Below are positions 1-8,923 of a DNA stretch of 64,000 nucleotides, one piece after another. A program made the position numbers and the translations under genes. The notes below the pieces were generated by a model. That model was not told the origin of the DNA and ran no database searches. It saw only the letters and a program-made list of their open reading frames with translations. Numbering within the stretch: the stretch's first letter is position 1; the number at the start of each line of letters is the position of its first letter. Source of the stretch: Allobosea sp. UNC402CLCol (lineage in GTDB: Bacteria > Pseudomonadota > Alphaproteobacteria > Rhizobiales > Beijerinckiaceae); assembly GCF_000745475.1 (NCBI RefSeq), contig NZ_JQJJ01000016.1, forward strand, positions 1 through 64,000. The letters are read 5' to 3'.

Positions 1-381
1 CCTGGGGACACTACGATCCCTGTGCGAGGAGCTCGCTGGGAACGGCCGATGGCATCACGCCTTCGTCCCATGCCCGAGTAGACGCGACAAGGCGCTGAGC
101 CGAACTGGCGTCGAAAGGGCTCGCGGCGAAGGATGGCTGCAGGCCCGGTAAGCGCGGCCCGGAGACTTAAGAACGCCGATAAGCGGAGCGCCACGGGGCG
201 TGCGGAGGGTGGCTCAATCCCTCCGCGCCGCATCCTGGCTCAATGGAAGCGGCCTGATACCCAACCGCGCCTCGCGGCGCTCCGCTGCCCCTCGCTCGCG
301 AACGAACGCCGCAAGGCGGGCGGGGTTTTGGCTCGCGCGGCAGGTTCGGCTTGCGTGGCAGGCATCGGCCATGCCGCCCTC
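1..381. other. left-edge stretch with no recognised gene
   Basis: I can assign no gene here. One plus-strand frame is open from base 2 to a TAA at 149-151, so it could be the last 49 codons of a gene entering from the left, but the translated tail resembles no family I know. The remainder, up to the stop codon of the methyltransferase gene, is GC-rich and holds no clear terminator, tRNA or repeat. Confidence 0.4.
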
Positions 382-1188
382 TCAGGGCGAGATGCCCTGC
401 ACCGCCCAGGCGCGCGCCTCCAGCGTGATCGTGCCGTCCTCGGCGATCGGCAGCCTGTCCCGCAGCCTCTGCCGCAGGGACTCGCGCGCCGCCGGCGCCA
501 GGCCGGCGTAATAGGCCGCAGCCGGCCCGGTGCCGAGCGCGAAGGGTTGCCAGAAATCCGCGAAGTCGCGGAACACGGTCGGGATCGTGATCGGCGCGCA
601 GGTGACGTCGGTGAGCCCGGCGGCGAGCGCGAGCCCGGTCAGCCCCTCCTGGGTGCAGAAGGGGAAACGCCGGTCCTCGCCGAGATCGGCGGCTTGCGGG
701 TCGAGCGCGGTCGCGGCGCTCCAGAAGGCGCGCAGGAACTGCACCCCGCCGCCCGGATAATCCCAGACATAGAAGCAGATCAGCCCGCGCGGCCGCACCA
801 CCCGGCGCATCTCCGCCAGCGCCTTCGCCCGGTCCGGCACGATATCGAGCACCAGCCCGGAGCCGACGGCGTCGCAGCTTGTATTCGCCACCGGCAGGGC
901 CTCGGCGCTGCCCTTGCGGAAGCTGGCGCGGGGATTGGTGATGTGCTCGCGCGCTAGCGCCAGGAGGTCCTCCGAGGGGTCGATCGCGACGACGCTGACC
1001 GGCACGGTCAGGCCGAGCAGCGCCTCGGTGAGCGCGCCGCTGCCGCAGCCGACCTCGAGCCATTCGAAGCCGGGCAGGGGGTTCAGCCAGTCGATGAAGC
1101 GCGGCGCCAGCTCCCGGCTCCAGCGCGCCATGAAGCGCTCGTCAGTCTCGCCGGCCTGCCATGCGTCATGGCGCGTCTGGTCGGGCAT
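382..1188 (-). CDS. class I SAM-dependent methyltransferase
   Basis: This 268-residue protein is probably a cytosolic small-molecule methyltransferase of the Methyltransf_11/25 type. The SAM-binding loop reads EVGCGSGALTEAL near residues 46-58, an acidic motif (VVAIDPSED) follows near residue 68, and a post-motif stretch around residue 105 (AVGSGLVLDIVPD) fits the Rossmann-like fold. The length is normal for the family. The start is supported by a GGAGG Shine-Dalgarno about six bases upstream of the ATG. It stands alone, and nothing nearby identifies the acceptor. The family is clear; the substrate is unknown. Confidence 0.85.
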   Translation of the reverse strand: MPDQTRHDAWQAGETDERFMARWSRELAPRFIDWLNPLPGFEWLEVGCGSGALTEALLGLTVPVSVVAIDPSEDLLALAREHITNPRASFRKGSAEALPVANTSCDAVGSGLVLDIVPDRAKALAEMRRVVRPRGLICFYVWDYPGGGVQFLRAFWSAATALDPQAADLGEDRRFPFCTQEGLTGLALAAGLTDVTCAPITIPTVFRDFADFWQPFALGTGPAAAYYAGLAPAARESLRQRLRDRLPIAEDGTITLEARAWAVQGISP

Positions 1189-1301
1189 TGCCGGCCTCCG
1201 CTTTTCTTTGTTCCGGATGGTGACGCTACGTCATTTTCGTTGAATGCGCCAGTAATCGTCAGGTCTCGGCGCTGTCATTCGGGGGCGATCGCCGCGGGCT
1301 T

Positions 1302-1751
1302 TCATGCCGCCAGGGCAGGCAGCGTCTCCAGCTTGCGGATGGCGGTGCTGAGCTCGGGCTCGTCGACGATGTCGGCGGCGTCGGCGAGCTTGAACCAGTG
1401 CAGGTCGCGCTGGTGCTGCTCGCGGAAGCTGCCGAGCTGCTTCTCGACCGTCAGCAGATAGAGCTTCACCTCGCAGAGTGCGAAATGGTCGCTCATCCGC
1501 TTCCAGTAGCTGTAGCGCCCGGCCGGCTCATGGCCGATGCGGCCGATCACGCCGGCTTCCTCATAAGCCTCGCGCGCAGCGGCGTCGTGGTCCTTGAGGC
1601 CCTTGATCGGCCAGCCCTTCGGCACGATCCAGCGGCGCGTCGTCCGCGAGGTCACGAGCAGGATCTCCATCGAACCGTCGGCGGCGCGGCGGATCGGCAC
1701 AGCGGCGATCTGCGACCGCTTCTCTCCCGTTTTCCGCTTGGCCTTCTTCAT
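1302..1751 (-). CDS. Nudix hydrolase
   Basis: The product is a cytosolic Nudix-fold hydrolase of about 149 residues, expected to cleave a nucleoside-diphosphate-linked or polyphosphate substrate. The Nudix box is visible as GWPIKG followed by AAAREAYEEAGV near residues 46-68. The R-E-x-x-E-E-x-G core is intact, but the upstream Glu of the classical box is Leu, a variant I associate with the PKGWP subfamily common in rhizobia. I chose the internal ATG before KKAKRK because upstream residues (an in-frame ATG at 1838) look non-homologous; the ribosome-binding site is weak, so the start is uncertain. Confidence 0.8.
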   Translation of the reverse strand: MKKAKRKTGEKRSQIAAVPIRRAADGSMEILLVTSRTTRRWIVPKGWPIKGLKDHDAAAREAYEEAGVIGRIGHEPAGRYSYWKRMSDHFALCEVKLYLLTVEKQLGSFREQHQRDLHWFKLADAADIVDEPELSTAIRKLETLPALAA

Positions 1752-1984
1752 CGGTGCGTGGAGACCTTTCCTAGGCAGCACATTTCTCCGGCTCCCGAAT
1801 CGCGATGATCCGCCGGAGCGAATAAATATTGCATCCAATCGCGAAAATGGAAGAGGCGTTCTGTCATGGCCGGGGGATTACCGGCCCTGATCTGAGCGCA
1901 TGCCGTCGTTTTTGTCCGGCGCCGCCTGCCGTGGCGTCGTGCAAGACAGGGGCTGATCGGAGAGCTGTGCGGCGAGGGGCGCCG

Positions 1985-2398
1985 TCAGAGCTTCTTGCCG
2001 TCCTTGTCGAACTGCTTGAGGAAGGCGATCAGGTCCTGGATCTCCTTCTCGCTGCGGATGCCGGCGAAGATCATCTTGGTGCCGGGGATCTTCGCCTTGG
2101 GATCCTTGATGTAATCCGCGAAGGTCGCCTCGTCCCAGGTCAGGCCGGAATTCTTGTTGGCGTTGGAGTAGCTGTAGCCCTCGGCCGCGCCGGAATGCCG
2201 GCCGATCACGCCGTTGAGCTCGGGCCCGACGAGATTGCGCGCGCCCTCGCCGATCTGGTGGCAGGCCCGGCATTTGTTGAAGGAGCGCTGGCCGGCCTCG
2301 AGATCCTGCGCGGCGGCGGGATGGGCGAGGAGCGGCAGGGCCAGAAGCGATGAGGTCAGGAAGGATACAGCGAGGAGGCGGGGCAGAACGGCGCGCAT
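1985..2398 (-). CDS. class I cytochrome c, periplasmic
   Basis: This is a small soluble c-type cytochrome carrying electrons in the periplasm. A signal peptide with a hydrophobic core spans about residues 1-31 and ends in AAAQ. The haem-binding CRACH motif has Cys43, Cys46 and His47, and Met109 in GTKMIFAGI is the likely distal ligand. The 137-residue precursor gives a mature protein of about 106 residues, typical of mitochondrial-like cytochrome c of Alphaproteobacteria. The gene is monocistronic, with no oxidase or reductase gene beside it, so its redox partner cannot be read from context. Confidence 0.9.
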   Translation of the reverse strand: MRAVLPRLLAVSFLTSSLLALPLLAHPAAAQDLEAGQRSFNKCRACHQIGEGARNLVGPELNGVIGRHSGAAEGYSYSNANKNSGLTWDEATFADYIKDPKAKIPGTKMIFAGIRSEKEIQDLIAFLKQFDKDGKKL

Positions 2399-2518
2399 GG
2401 GTCTCGTCTTTCGGGGCCCGGCTTGCGGCCCGGGTCTTCCTTGGAACGGTTCCGGTTTAGCGTGGGCCGGCGCCGGGCCGATATGGGTCCTTTCGACGCG
2501 GCCGGGCGGGCGGTGCGC

Positions 2519-3334
2519 TCAGAGCTCGCCGATCCATTCCGCCACGGAGGCGGTGAAGATGTCCGGGCGCGACACCGGGAAGAGATGTCCGCCGGTTTCC
2601 ATGATCGAGCGGCGGCAGCCGGGCAGGGCGGCGGCCAGCGCCTCCTGATGGTAGACCGGCACGACCATGTCGTCCCGCGCCCCCATCACCAGGATCGGCA
2701 TCGGCAGGGCTTCGATATCCGCGGTGCCGTCGAAAGCGAGCAGTGCGTCGATGCGTTCGCGCATCACGGTCCGGGCGTGGTCGCTCACCGGCGCGGCCTC
2801 GATTGCGTCGTCATAGATGTGCCAGTTCGCCTCGATCCAGCGAGGCTGGTAGGCGCTGAGCACGGACAGGGCGGCGAAGCCCTGCGGAGCGCAGTCGAGG
2901 ATGGCGCGCCGGGCACCGAACAGGGCGGTCATGTAGCGGCAGGCCTTGAGCCAGCTTCCGCTGAGGATGAGCCCGTCGAACCGGCCGGGCGCAAGCTTTG
3001 CCATCCCCTGCGCGATGCAGCCGCCGGTCGAATGGCCGAGCACGACGGCCCGGTCGAGCCCGGCCGCGTCGAGCACGGCGAGGCCGTCGCGGGCGAGCCT
3101 CTCGATGTCGCAGGGCGCCTCGCCGCGGCTGCTGCCGCCGATGCCGCGCTGGTCGAAGCGGATGATCTCGAAGGAGCGCCCGAGCGTCGCGGCGATGTTC
3201 GTCCAGAATCCGGCGGTGCCGCTGAGGCCGCTGACCAGCAGCAGCGGCTGGCCATGGCCCTCGCGGAAGCAATGGAGCGTGGCTCCGTCATCCGTCTCGG
3301 CCCGGAAGTCGATGATCTCGCTTGTCGTCGTCAT
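2519..3334 (-). CDS. alpha/beta-fold hydrolase
   Basis: The protein is a 271-residue alpha/beta hydrolase resembling 3-oxoadipate enol-lactonase and RutD-like enzymes. The nucleophile elbow GHSTGG places the catalytic Ser at residue 102, an oxyanion-hole region (VSGLSGTAGFW) lies near residue 34, and an Asp (GARDD) and a His (GGHLFP) follow in the expected C-terminal order. An in-frame ATG 39 bases further upstream exists, but the residues it adds look non-conserved, so I chose the ATG before TTTSE. The ester, lactone or carbamate substrate cannot be told from this sequence. Confidence 0.85.
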   Translation of the reverse strand: MTTTSEIIDFRAETDDGATLHCFREGHGQPLLLVSGLSGTAGFWTNIAATLGRSFEIIRFDQRGIGGSSRGEAPCDIERLARDGLAVLDAAGLDRAVVLGHSTGGCIAQGMAKLAPGRFDGLILSGSWLKACRYMTALFGARRAILDCAPQGFAALSVLSAYQPRWIEANWHIYDDAIEAAPVSDHARTVMRERIDALLAFDGTADIEALPMPILVMGARDDMVVPVYHQEALAAALPGCRRSIMETGGHLFPVSRPDIFTASVAEWIGEL

Positions 3335-3615
3335 GTCGTCACCCAACGGGCATGGCCCCGTGCCGCGCAGCAATGGCGCGGCTGCGCCGCCATGGTTCCG
3401 CCTTCCCCCTGTCGCGGTGCATCGCCCCGCTGTTCTTCGGCTGCGCTCCGAAGGGCGCTGCCGTCACGTCAGGTCAGGATGACCCATGCGGGCGGAGCCC
3501 GCCATGGCGTGAGCGCGAGGGGCGGGATGCGATAAATGCAAGGTCGATAGGTGGAGGACTAACCGTTGCGCGCCTGTTGCATGGCGAAGCTGCGCTTCGC
3601 CGCAGCACCGGCAGG

Positions 3616-4311
3616 TCAGTCTCGTCGATTCGCGGCGTCCGGATCGGTCCGCCAGGTCGCGAGCGGCATGGTCGGCAGATCGAAATAATCCCGCGTCGTC
3701 GCGTAGCCATGGCCGCCCATGCGGCCGACGGCGTCGAGCGCGACGGGGTCGACATGCAGGCGTTCGTCGACGGTATCGCCGCGGAAATGCGCATAGACGA
3801 TCTCGCCCAGGATGATCTCGCGCGAGCTGCCGATGCCGAGCGTGGTGTGGTGGCGGCATTCGAAGGCGGCCGGCGCCTGGCCGATCCAGGGACAGGGCAC
3901 CTTGATGCCGGGCATGGCGGTGAGGCCGGCCTCGGCGAGTTCGTCCGTGCCGGGCTCGAAGGGCACGGCGCAGATGTTCATGCCGGCGACCAGCGCGTCG
4001 GAGACGATGTTGACGGTGAAGGCCAGCGTCTCCCGGATGTTGCGGCCGGTATCCTTCTGCGCGCCGGTCGGGCGGTATTCGACGCCGAGAGCCAGGATCG
4101 CAGGATCGGCGGAGAGGCAGTTGAAGAAGGAGAAGGGCGCGGCATTGACCGTGCCCTGCGCATCGACCGTCGTCACCAGCGCGATCGGCCGCGGCACCAC
4201 GGCGCCGATCAGCAGCTTGTAGCGTTCGCGCGGCGTCAGCTGCGCGAAATCGAAGGTGACGATGCCGGGGGCTTCCTCGGCCCGCGGCTGCACGGCCGGC
4301 GTCGCTGTCAT
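3616..4311 (-). CDS. flavin reductase-like FMN-binding protein (DIM6/NTAB type)
   Basis: This 231-residue protein belongs to the flavin-reductase-like split-barrel family, whose members bind FMN and either reduce free flavin for a monooxygenase or act in aromatic or heterocycle catabolism. Landmarks are the N-terminal VVPRPIALVTTVDAQG stretch, APFSFFN near residue 60, and the C-terminal GRMGGHGYATTRDYF signature. Its ATG overlaps the TGA of the GntR gene in an ATGA, so the two are co-transcribed and translationally coupled. It diverges from the transporter/amidohydrolase operon and is probably co-regulated with it. No partner monooxygenase gene is visible nearby. Confidence 0.85.
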   Translation of the reverse strand: MTATPAVQPRAEEAPGIVTFDFAQLTPRERYKLLIGAVVPRPIALVTTVDAQGTVNAAPFSFFNCLSADPAILALGVEYRPTGAQKDTGRNIRETLAFTVNIVSDALVAGMNICAVPFEPGTDELAEAGLTAMPGIKVPCPWIGQAPAAFECRHHTTLGIGSSREIILGEIVYAHFRGDTVDERLHVDPVALDAVGRMGGHGYATTRDYFDLPTMPLATWRTDPDAANRRD

Positions 4312-5066
4312 GATGGAGTCAGTCCTTCGCTCAGGGCATAGGGGGCGAGCACGTCGCGGATGTCGCGCTCGATGCGGGGTGTCAGCAGCGCGCGGGTGAC
4401 GACGGCGCGCAGGTGATGGTCCATCAGGTCGGCGGCGCGGGCGGCGTCGCCGTCGCGCAGGGCCTCGATCAGCTGGCGGTGTTCGGAGACGGCGCATTCC
4501 GAGGAATGCGGCCGGCCGTAGATCGCCAGGATCAGCGAGCAGCGCGACGAGGATTCCTGCACATAGCGCAGCAGCAGGGCGTTGCCGGTCATCTCGGCGA
4601 GCTTGATATGGAACTCGCCGGACAGGCGGATCGATTCCGGCCCGTCCTGCCCATGCGCCTTTTCTTCCTGCCGGACATGAGCTTCCAGCTCGGCCGCCTG
4701 CGCGGCGGTCAACCGCCCGGCGAGGTTCTCGGCGACGAGCCGCTCGAGCCCGCGCCGGACCTCGAAGACGTCGCGCGCCTCCTCCAGCGTCGGATAGGCG
4801 ACGGAGGCGCCCTTGTTCGGCGTAAGCTCGACCAGCCCTTCCACCGAAAGGCGGTTGAAGGCCTCCCGCACCAGCGTGCGGCTGACTCCGAGCTGCTCGC
4901 CGATCGAATCCTCGGGCAGCTTCATGCCCGGTTTCAGCGCCTGTTCGATGATCGCGCGCCGAAGCGCCCTGTAGACGGATTGCGCACGCAATCCCGGCAG
5001 CCGTGACTCGCCCATATCGGCCTGTCCTCGCTTTGGTCTGACCTTGCTGGGGACCGTCAATGTCAC
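4308..5066 (-). CDS. GntR-family regulator, FadR/FCD subfamily
   Basis: The product is a transcription factor with an N-terminal winged helix (about residues 25-90, including LGVSRTLVREAFNRLSVEGLVEL) and a C-terminal all-helical FCD ligand domain whose metal-site histidines are plausible (EFHIKLAEM, SEHRQL, DHHLRAV). At the annotated start the codon is GTG, preceded by GGAG about nine bases away. An ATG 17 codons downstream, also with a fair ribosome-binding site, is an alternative and would give the more usual FCD length. The gene diverges from the ABC/amidohydrolase operon and probably controls it through the inverted repeats in the intergenic space. Confidence 0.88.
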   Translation of the reverse strand: MTLTVPSKVRPKRGQADMGESRLPGLRAQSVYRALRRAIIEQALKPGMKLPEDSIGEQLGVSRTLVREAFNRLSVEGLVELTPNKGASVAYPTLEEARDVFEVRRGLERLVAENLAGRLTAAQAAELEAHVRQEEKAHGQDGPESIRLSGEFHIKLAEMTGNALLLRYVQESSSRCSLILAIYGRPHSSECAVSEHRQLIEALRDGDAARAADLMDHHLRAVVTRALLTPRIERDIRDVLAPYALSEGLTPS

Positions 5067-5105
5067 GAGACGGGGCTCCGTTCCAGTTTGCGCTTGTGTT
5101 CAATA

Positions 5106-5140
5106 ATCGCATACAATACGATCAAACAATCGTATGCAAG
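5106..5140. promoter_or_regulatory. candidate GntR operator in the divergent promoter
   Basis: Two related 12-mers, ATCGCATACAAT (5106-5117) and ATCGTATGCAAG (5129-5140), flank a perfect inverted repeat ATACGAT-N6-ATCGTAT (5116-5135). The stretch is AT-rich against a GC-rich background and lies between the GntR gene and the substrate-binding-protein gene. Paired GTAT/ATAC half-sites fit known FCD-type GntR operators. A weaker third copy, AATCGCACAC, begins at 5151. Confidence 0.6.
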
Positions 5141-5257
5141 ACTGAACATTAATCGCACACGAGATGGCGCGAAAAACGCCACGATGCGCACAGAGGTGGC
5201 AGTGACGACCGCGTGGCTTCGTTCCGGGCTGCGCCGAATGAAAAGGGGAGAGTGTCG

Positions 5258-6826
5258 ATGAAGAAGGCCTGGTTGCTGGCGGCTGTTGCCGCTTTCGCGC
5301 TGAGCGGCGCGGCGGAGGCGAAGACGCTGAAATGGGGTGCGGGTCGCGAGATCGCCTCGCTCGATCCCTATTCCTTCGGCGAGACCTTCACGCTGTCGGT
5401 CCTGAACCACGTCTATGAAGGGTTGGTGCGCTACACCGGCGACCTCAAGATCGAGCCGGCGCTGGCCGAGTCCTGGGAGACGGTGTCGCCGACGGTCTGG
5501 CGCTTCCATCTGCGCAAGGGCGTGACCTTTCACAATGGCGACCCCTTCACGGCCGACGACGTCATCGCCTCGCTCGCCCGCGTCTCGGATGCCGCCTCGC
5601 CGCTGAAGGGCAATCTGCCGGCCTATAAATCCTCGAAAAAGATCGACGACCACACCGTCGAGATCGAGGTCGACGGTCCCTATCCGCTGCTGCTCAACGA
5701 CCTCACCAACATCTTCATCTTCGACAAGAAGTGGCTGGAGGAGCACAACGCGCTGAAGCCGACCGATGTCGGCAAGGGCGTCACCGGCTATCCCACCGAC
5801 CACGCCAACGGCACCGGCCCCTTCTCGATCGAGAGCCGCCAGCCCGACGCCAAGACGATCTTCGTCAGGAATCAGGGCTGGTGGGACAAGCCGCAGCACA
5901 ATATCGACCGCATCGAGTTCGTCCCGATTGCCTCGGCCTCGACCCGCGTCGCGGCGCTGCTGTCGGGCGAGATCGACTACACCAATGTCGCGCCGCTGCA
6001 GGATCTGCCGCGCCTCAAGGCGTCGTCCGACGTCAAGGTGATGCAGACCAACGAATTGCGCTCGGTCTTCTTCGCCTTCAATCTCAAGGACCAGCTCTTC
6101 GAGAGCGATGTGAAGGGCAAGAATCCCTTCCAGGACATCCGGGTGCGCGAGGCGCTCTATCGCGCCATCGACATCGATGCGGTCCAGAAGCGCGCCATGC
6201 GCGGCCTCTCGCGCAACACCGGCGCGCTCATCGCGCCCGCCATCCCGGGCTATGAGCCGTCGCAGGACGAGCGTCCGCCCTTCGACCTGAACGCCGCCAA
6301 GAAGCTGCTCACCGAGGCCGGCTATCCCAACGGCTTCTCCTTCCAGATGAATTGCCAGAGCGATTCGCTGGTCAATGAGGAGGAGTTCTGCCAGGCGGTC
6401 GCCTCGATGTGGTCGCGCGCCGGCTTCAAGCCCAATCTCAGCATGGCGCCGCGCGCCCAGCAGACGCCGAAGCGCACCAAGGGCGATTTCGACGTCCTCT
6501 CCTTCGGCTGGGCCAACGAGCCGATGATCGACGCCTATTCCCTGCTCGTGCAGGTGATCCACTCCAGGACCGGCACGGCCGGCGTGTTCAACTGGGGCAA
6601 CTGGGGCGATCCGAAGGTCGACGCGCTGATCGACAAGGCCGGCGTCGAGCTCGACAACGCCAAACGCATCGAATTGATGAAGCAGGCGCTCAAGCTGGTG
6701 AAGGAGCAGACCCTGTTCATCCCGCTGCACCAGCAGCCGATGGCCTGGGCGATGCGTGCCAATGTCGAGACCATGGTGCAGGCCTCCGACAACAAGCCGC
6801 GCCTGTGGCTGACCAAGCTGAAATGA
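5258..6826 (+). CDS. oligopeptide-type ABC transporter substrate-binding protein
   Basis: This is a 522-residue periplasmic family 5 (DppA/OppA/NikA-like) binding protein that captures the ligand for the importer encoded downstream. A signal peptide covers about residues 1-21 and ends in AEA. The family opening follows (SLDPYSF, then LNHVYEGLVRY), then LAESW and the conserved RKGVTFHNGDPFTADDV near residue 90. The ATG is preceded by AAAGGGGAG, which settles the start over an in-frame ATG 45 bases upstream. It heads an operon with two permeases, two amidohydrolases and two ATPases, so the ligand is likely a nitrogen-containing molecule hydrolysed after uptake. The ligand itself cannot be read from the sequence. 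Confidence 0.92.
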   Translation: MKKAWLLAAVAAFALSGAAEAKTLKWGAGREIASLDPYSFGETFTLSVLNHVYEGLVRYTGDLKIEPALAESWETVSPTVWRFHLRKGVTFHNGDPFTADDVIASLARVSDAASPLKGNLPAYKSSKKIDDHTVEIEVDGPYPLLLNDLTNIFIFDKKWLEEHNALKPTDVGKGVTGYPTDHANGTGPFSIESRQPDAKTIFVRNQGWWDKPQHNIDRIEFVPIASASTRVAALLSGEIDYTNVAPLQDLPRLKASSDVKVMQTNELRSVFFAFNLKDQLFESDVKGKNPFQDIRVREALYRAIDIDAVQKRAMRGLSRNTGALIAPAIPGYEPSQDERPPFDLNAAKKLLTEAGYPNGFSFQMNCQSDSLVNEEEFCQAVASMWSRAGFKPNLSMAPRAQQTPKRTKGDFDVLSFGWANEPMIDAYSLLVQVIHSRTGTAGVFNWGNWGDPKVDALIDKAGVELDNAKRIELMKQALKLVKEQTLFIPLHQQPMAWAMRANVETMVQASDNKPRLWLTKLK

Positions 6827-6846
6827 GGCTGAACCGCCGCCGTCGT

Positions 6847-6930
6847 GGCCGGGCTTGACCCGGCCATCTCGGAAACGAGCCCTTCATCCGCCTGAGCTTC
6901 CCGGGTCTTCGCCAACGCGAAGCCCGGGAA
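6847..6930. repeat. intergenic palindromic repeat, copy 1
   Basis: Two hairpins lie between the binding-protein gene and the first permease gene. One is GGCCGGG-cttga-CCCGGCC (6847-6865). The other has arms TTCCCGGG (6898-6905) and CCCGGGAA (6923-6930). The layout matches the other repeat copies in this window. Because it sits inside an operon it may stabilise the upstream mRNA or attenuate read-through, giving more binding protein than permease. Confidence 0.7.
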
Positions 6931-6955
6931 TGCCGCCGGAACCCAGGAGCCGCCC

Positions 6956-7948
6956 ATGCCGGCCTTCCTCCTCAAGCGCTTCCTGAATGCCGCCGGCGTC
7001 ATGCTCGCCGTGGCCTTCCTCGCCTTCCTGAGCTTCCGCTTCGTCGGCGATCCCGTCGAACTGATGCTGAACGAGCAGGCGAGCCAGCAGCAGCGCGACG
7101 AATTGCGGACCCGCCTCGGTCTCGACAAAGGCTTCGTGCTGCAATTCGCGACCTTCGTGAAGAACGCGGCCCAGGGCGATTTCGGCATCTCCTACCGCAA
7201 TCAGCAGGATGTCTTCGCGCTCATCTCGGAGCGCTTCCCGGCGACCTTCGAGCTCGTCCTGGTCGCGACCTTCCTGTCGCTCGCCCTCGGTATCCCGCTC
7301 GGGGTCTACACCGCCATCCGACGAGAAAGCCTCCTCGCCAAGGCGCTGCAATTCGGCTCGGTGCTCGGCGTCTCGCTGCCGAGCTTCGCGCTCGGCATCA
7401 TGCTGATCCTCGTCTTCTCGGTGACGCTGCAATGGCTGCCGGCCTTCGGCCGCGGCGAGGTGGTGAAGCTCGGCTGGTGGAGCACTGGTTTCCTGACGCC
7501 GTCGGGGCGCAAGGCGCTGATCCTGCCCGGCATTACCCTCTCGCTCTTCCAGATCACGCTGGTGATGCGGCTGGTGCGGGCCGAGATGCTCGAGACCATG
7601 CGCACCGATTTCATCCGCTTCGCGAGGGCACGCGGCCTGCCGGCCCGCTCGATCCATTTCGGCCATGCGCTGCGCAACTGCCTGATGCCGGTCATCACCG
7701 TCACCGGCCTGCAGATCGGTAACCTCATCGCCTTCGCCCTGGTCACCGAGACGGTGTTCCAGTGGCCGGGCATGGGCATGCTCTTCGTCCAGGCCGTCAC
7801 CTTCGTCGATATCCCGGTGATGGCGGCCTATCTGATCATCGTCTCCTTCATCTTCGTCGCGCTGAACACCCTGGTCGACCTGACCTATGCCTGGGTCGAT
7901 CCGCGCCTGCGCGAGGACGCGCTCTCGGGAGCCGCCAATGCCCGCTGA
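6956..7948 (+). CDS. ABC transporter permease, DppB type
   Basis: This inner-membrane permease of 330 residues forms one half of the transmembrane channel of the importer. It has an N-terminal membrane anchor (VMLAVAFLAFLSF), a periplasmic segment, and then about five more membrane spans. The cytoplasmic EAA-like loop near residue 215 (RTDFIRFARARGLPARSI) is the docking site for the ATPases. Length and layout are typical of the DppB/GsiC family. It overlaps the next permease gene by 11 bases, indicating coupled translation. Confidence 0.92.
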   Translation: MPAFLLKRFLNAAGVMLAVAFLAFLSFRFVGDPVELMLNEQASQQQRDELRTRLGLDKGFVLQFATFVKNAAQGDFGISYRNQQDVFALISERFPATFELVLVATFLSLALGIPLGVYTAIRRESLLAKALQFGSVLGVSLPSFALGIMLILVFSVTLQWLPAFGRGEVVKLGWWSTGFLTPSGRKALILPGITLSLFQITLVMRLVRAEMLETMRTDFIRFARARGLPARSIHFGHALRNCLMPVITVTGLQIGNLIAFALVTETVFQWPGMGMLFVQAVTFVDIPVMAAYLIIVSFIFVALNTLVDLTYAWVDPRLREDALSGAANAR

Positions 7949-8897
7949 AACCGTCGCGACCGTCGCCAAACCTGCCGATGCCAAACCTGGCCGCATCCGG
8001 CGCTTTCTCGACAGCGACATCGGCTGGAGCTTCCGCAAGACGCCCGCCGCCTGGATCTCGGCGCTGGTGCTGACGCTGCTCATCGTCACGGCCTTCCTGG
8101 CCCCGCTGATCGCGGCGCAGAACCCCTATGATCTCTCGCAGATCTTCATCGACAAGGCCGAGATCCCGCCGATCTGGCAGGAGGGCGGCGAATGGCCCTT
8201 CCTGCTCGGCACCGACCCGCAGGGCCGAGACGTGCTCTCCGCCATCCTCTACGGCTCGCGCATCTCGCTGATCATCGGCTTTTCCGCCGTGGTCGTCTCG
8301 ATGCTGATCGGCGTGTCCGTCGGGCTCGTCGCCGGCTTCCATGGCGGGCGCATCGACAATCTGCTGATGCGCCTCGGGGATACCGTGCTGTCGATTCCGA
8401 CGCTCTTGATGGCGATCCTGGTCTCGGCGGTGTTCCGCGGCCTGCTGCCGCCGGAACTGCGCGACCCCTTCGCCGCGATGGTGCTGGTGCTTGCGATCTC
8501 GCTGACCAACTGGGTGCAGTATGCCCGCACCGTGCGCGCCTCGACCATGGTCGAGCGCCGCAAGGAATATGTGCTGGCCGCCCGCATCATCCGCGTGCCG
8601 GCGACGCGCATCATGCTCTGGCACATCCTGCCGAACACGCTGACGCCGGTCATGGTCGCGGCGACGCTCAATCTCGGCCTCGCCATCCTTTCTGAGGCGA
8701 CGCTCTCCTTCCTGGGGGTGGGCATGCCGATCACCCAGCCTTCGCTGGGCACGCTGATCCGCATCGGCAACCAGTACCTGTTCTCCGGCTCCTGGTGGCT
8801 CGTCGTGTTCCCCTCGCTGCAGCTCGGGCTGATCGTGCTCTCGGTCAACCTGCTCGGCGACTGGCTGCGCGATGCGCTGAATCCGAAACTTCGCTGA
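7938..8897 (+). CDS. ABC transporter permease, DppC type
   Basis: The second inner-membrane permease (319 residues) pairs with the DppB-like protein. An N-terminal cytoplasmic tail of about 45 residues precedes the first membrane span (ALVLTLLIVTAFLAPLIA). The family landmark LLGTDPQGRDVLSAILYG follows near residue 90 and the EAA-like loop RRKEYVLAARIIRVPATRIM near residue 208. I took the ATG at 7938, inside the end of the upstream permease gene, because it gives the normal DppC N-terminus; the 17 codons before it overlap the upstream reading frame. Confidence 0.92.
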   Translation: MPAETVATVAKPADAKPGRIRRFLDSDIGWSFRKTPAAWISALVLTLLIVTAFLAPLIAAQNPYDLSQIFIDKAEIPPIWQEGGEWPFLLGTDPQGRDVLSAILYGSRISLIIGFSAVVVSMLIGVSVGLVAGFHGGRIDNLLMRLGDTVLSIPTLLMAILVSAVFRGLLPPELRDPFAAMVLVLAISLTNWVQYARTVRASTMVERRKEYVLAARIIRVPATRIMLWHILPNTLTPVMVAATLNLGLAILSEATLSFLGVGMPITQPSLGTLIRIGNQYLFSGSWWLVVFPSLQLGLIVLSVNLLGDWLRDALNPKLR

Positions 8898-8923
8898 CAA
8901 GAAACCACGAGGAAATGCCTGAT

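Noticed and set aside
3616..5112. single 498-residue protein joining regulator-region sequence and flavin reductase
   Set aside because: The first half is an out-of-frame reading of the GntR gene; the real flavin reductase starts at 4311 in an ATGA overlap.
5063..6730. 555-codon open frame on the minus strand
   Set aside because: It is antisense to the binding-protein gene, which has a signal peptide, ribosome-binding site and family motifs.
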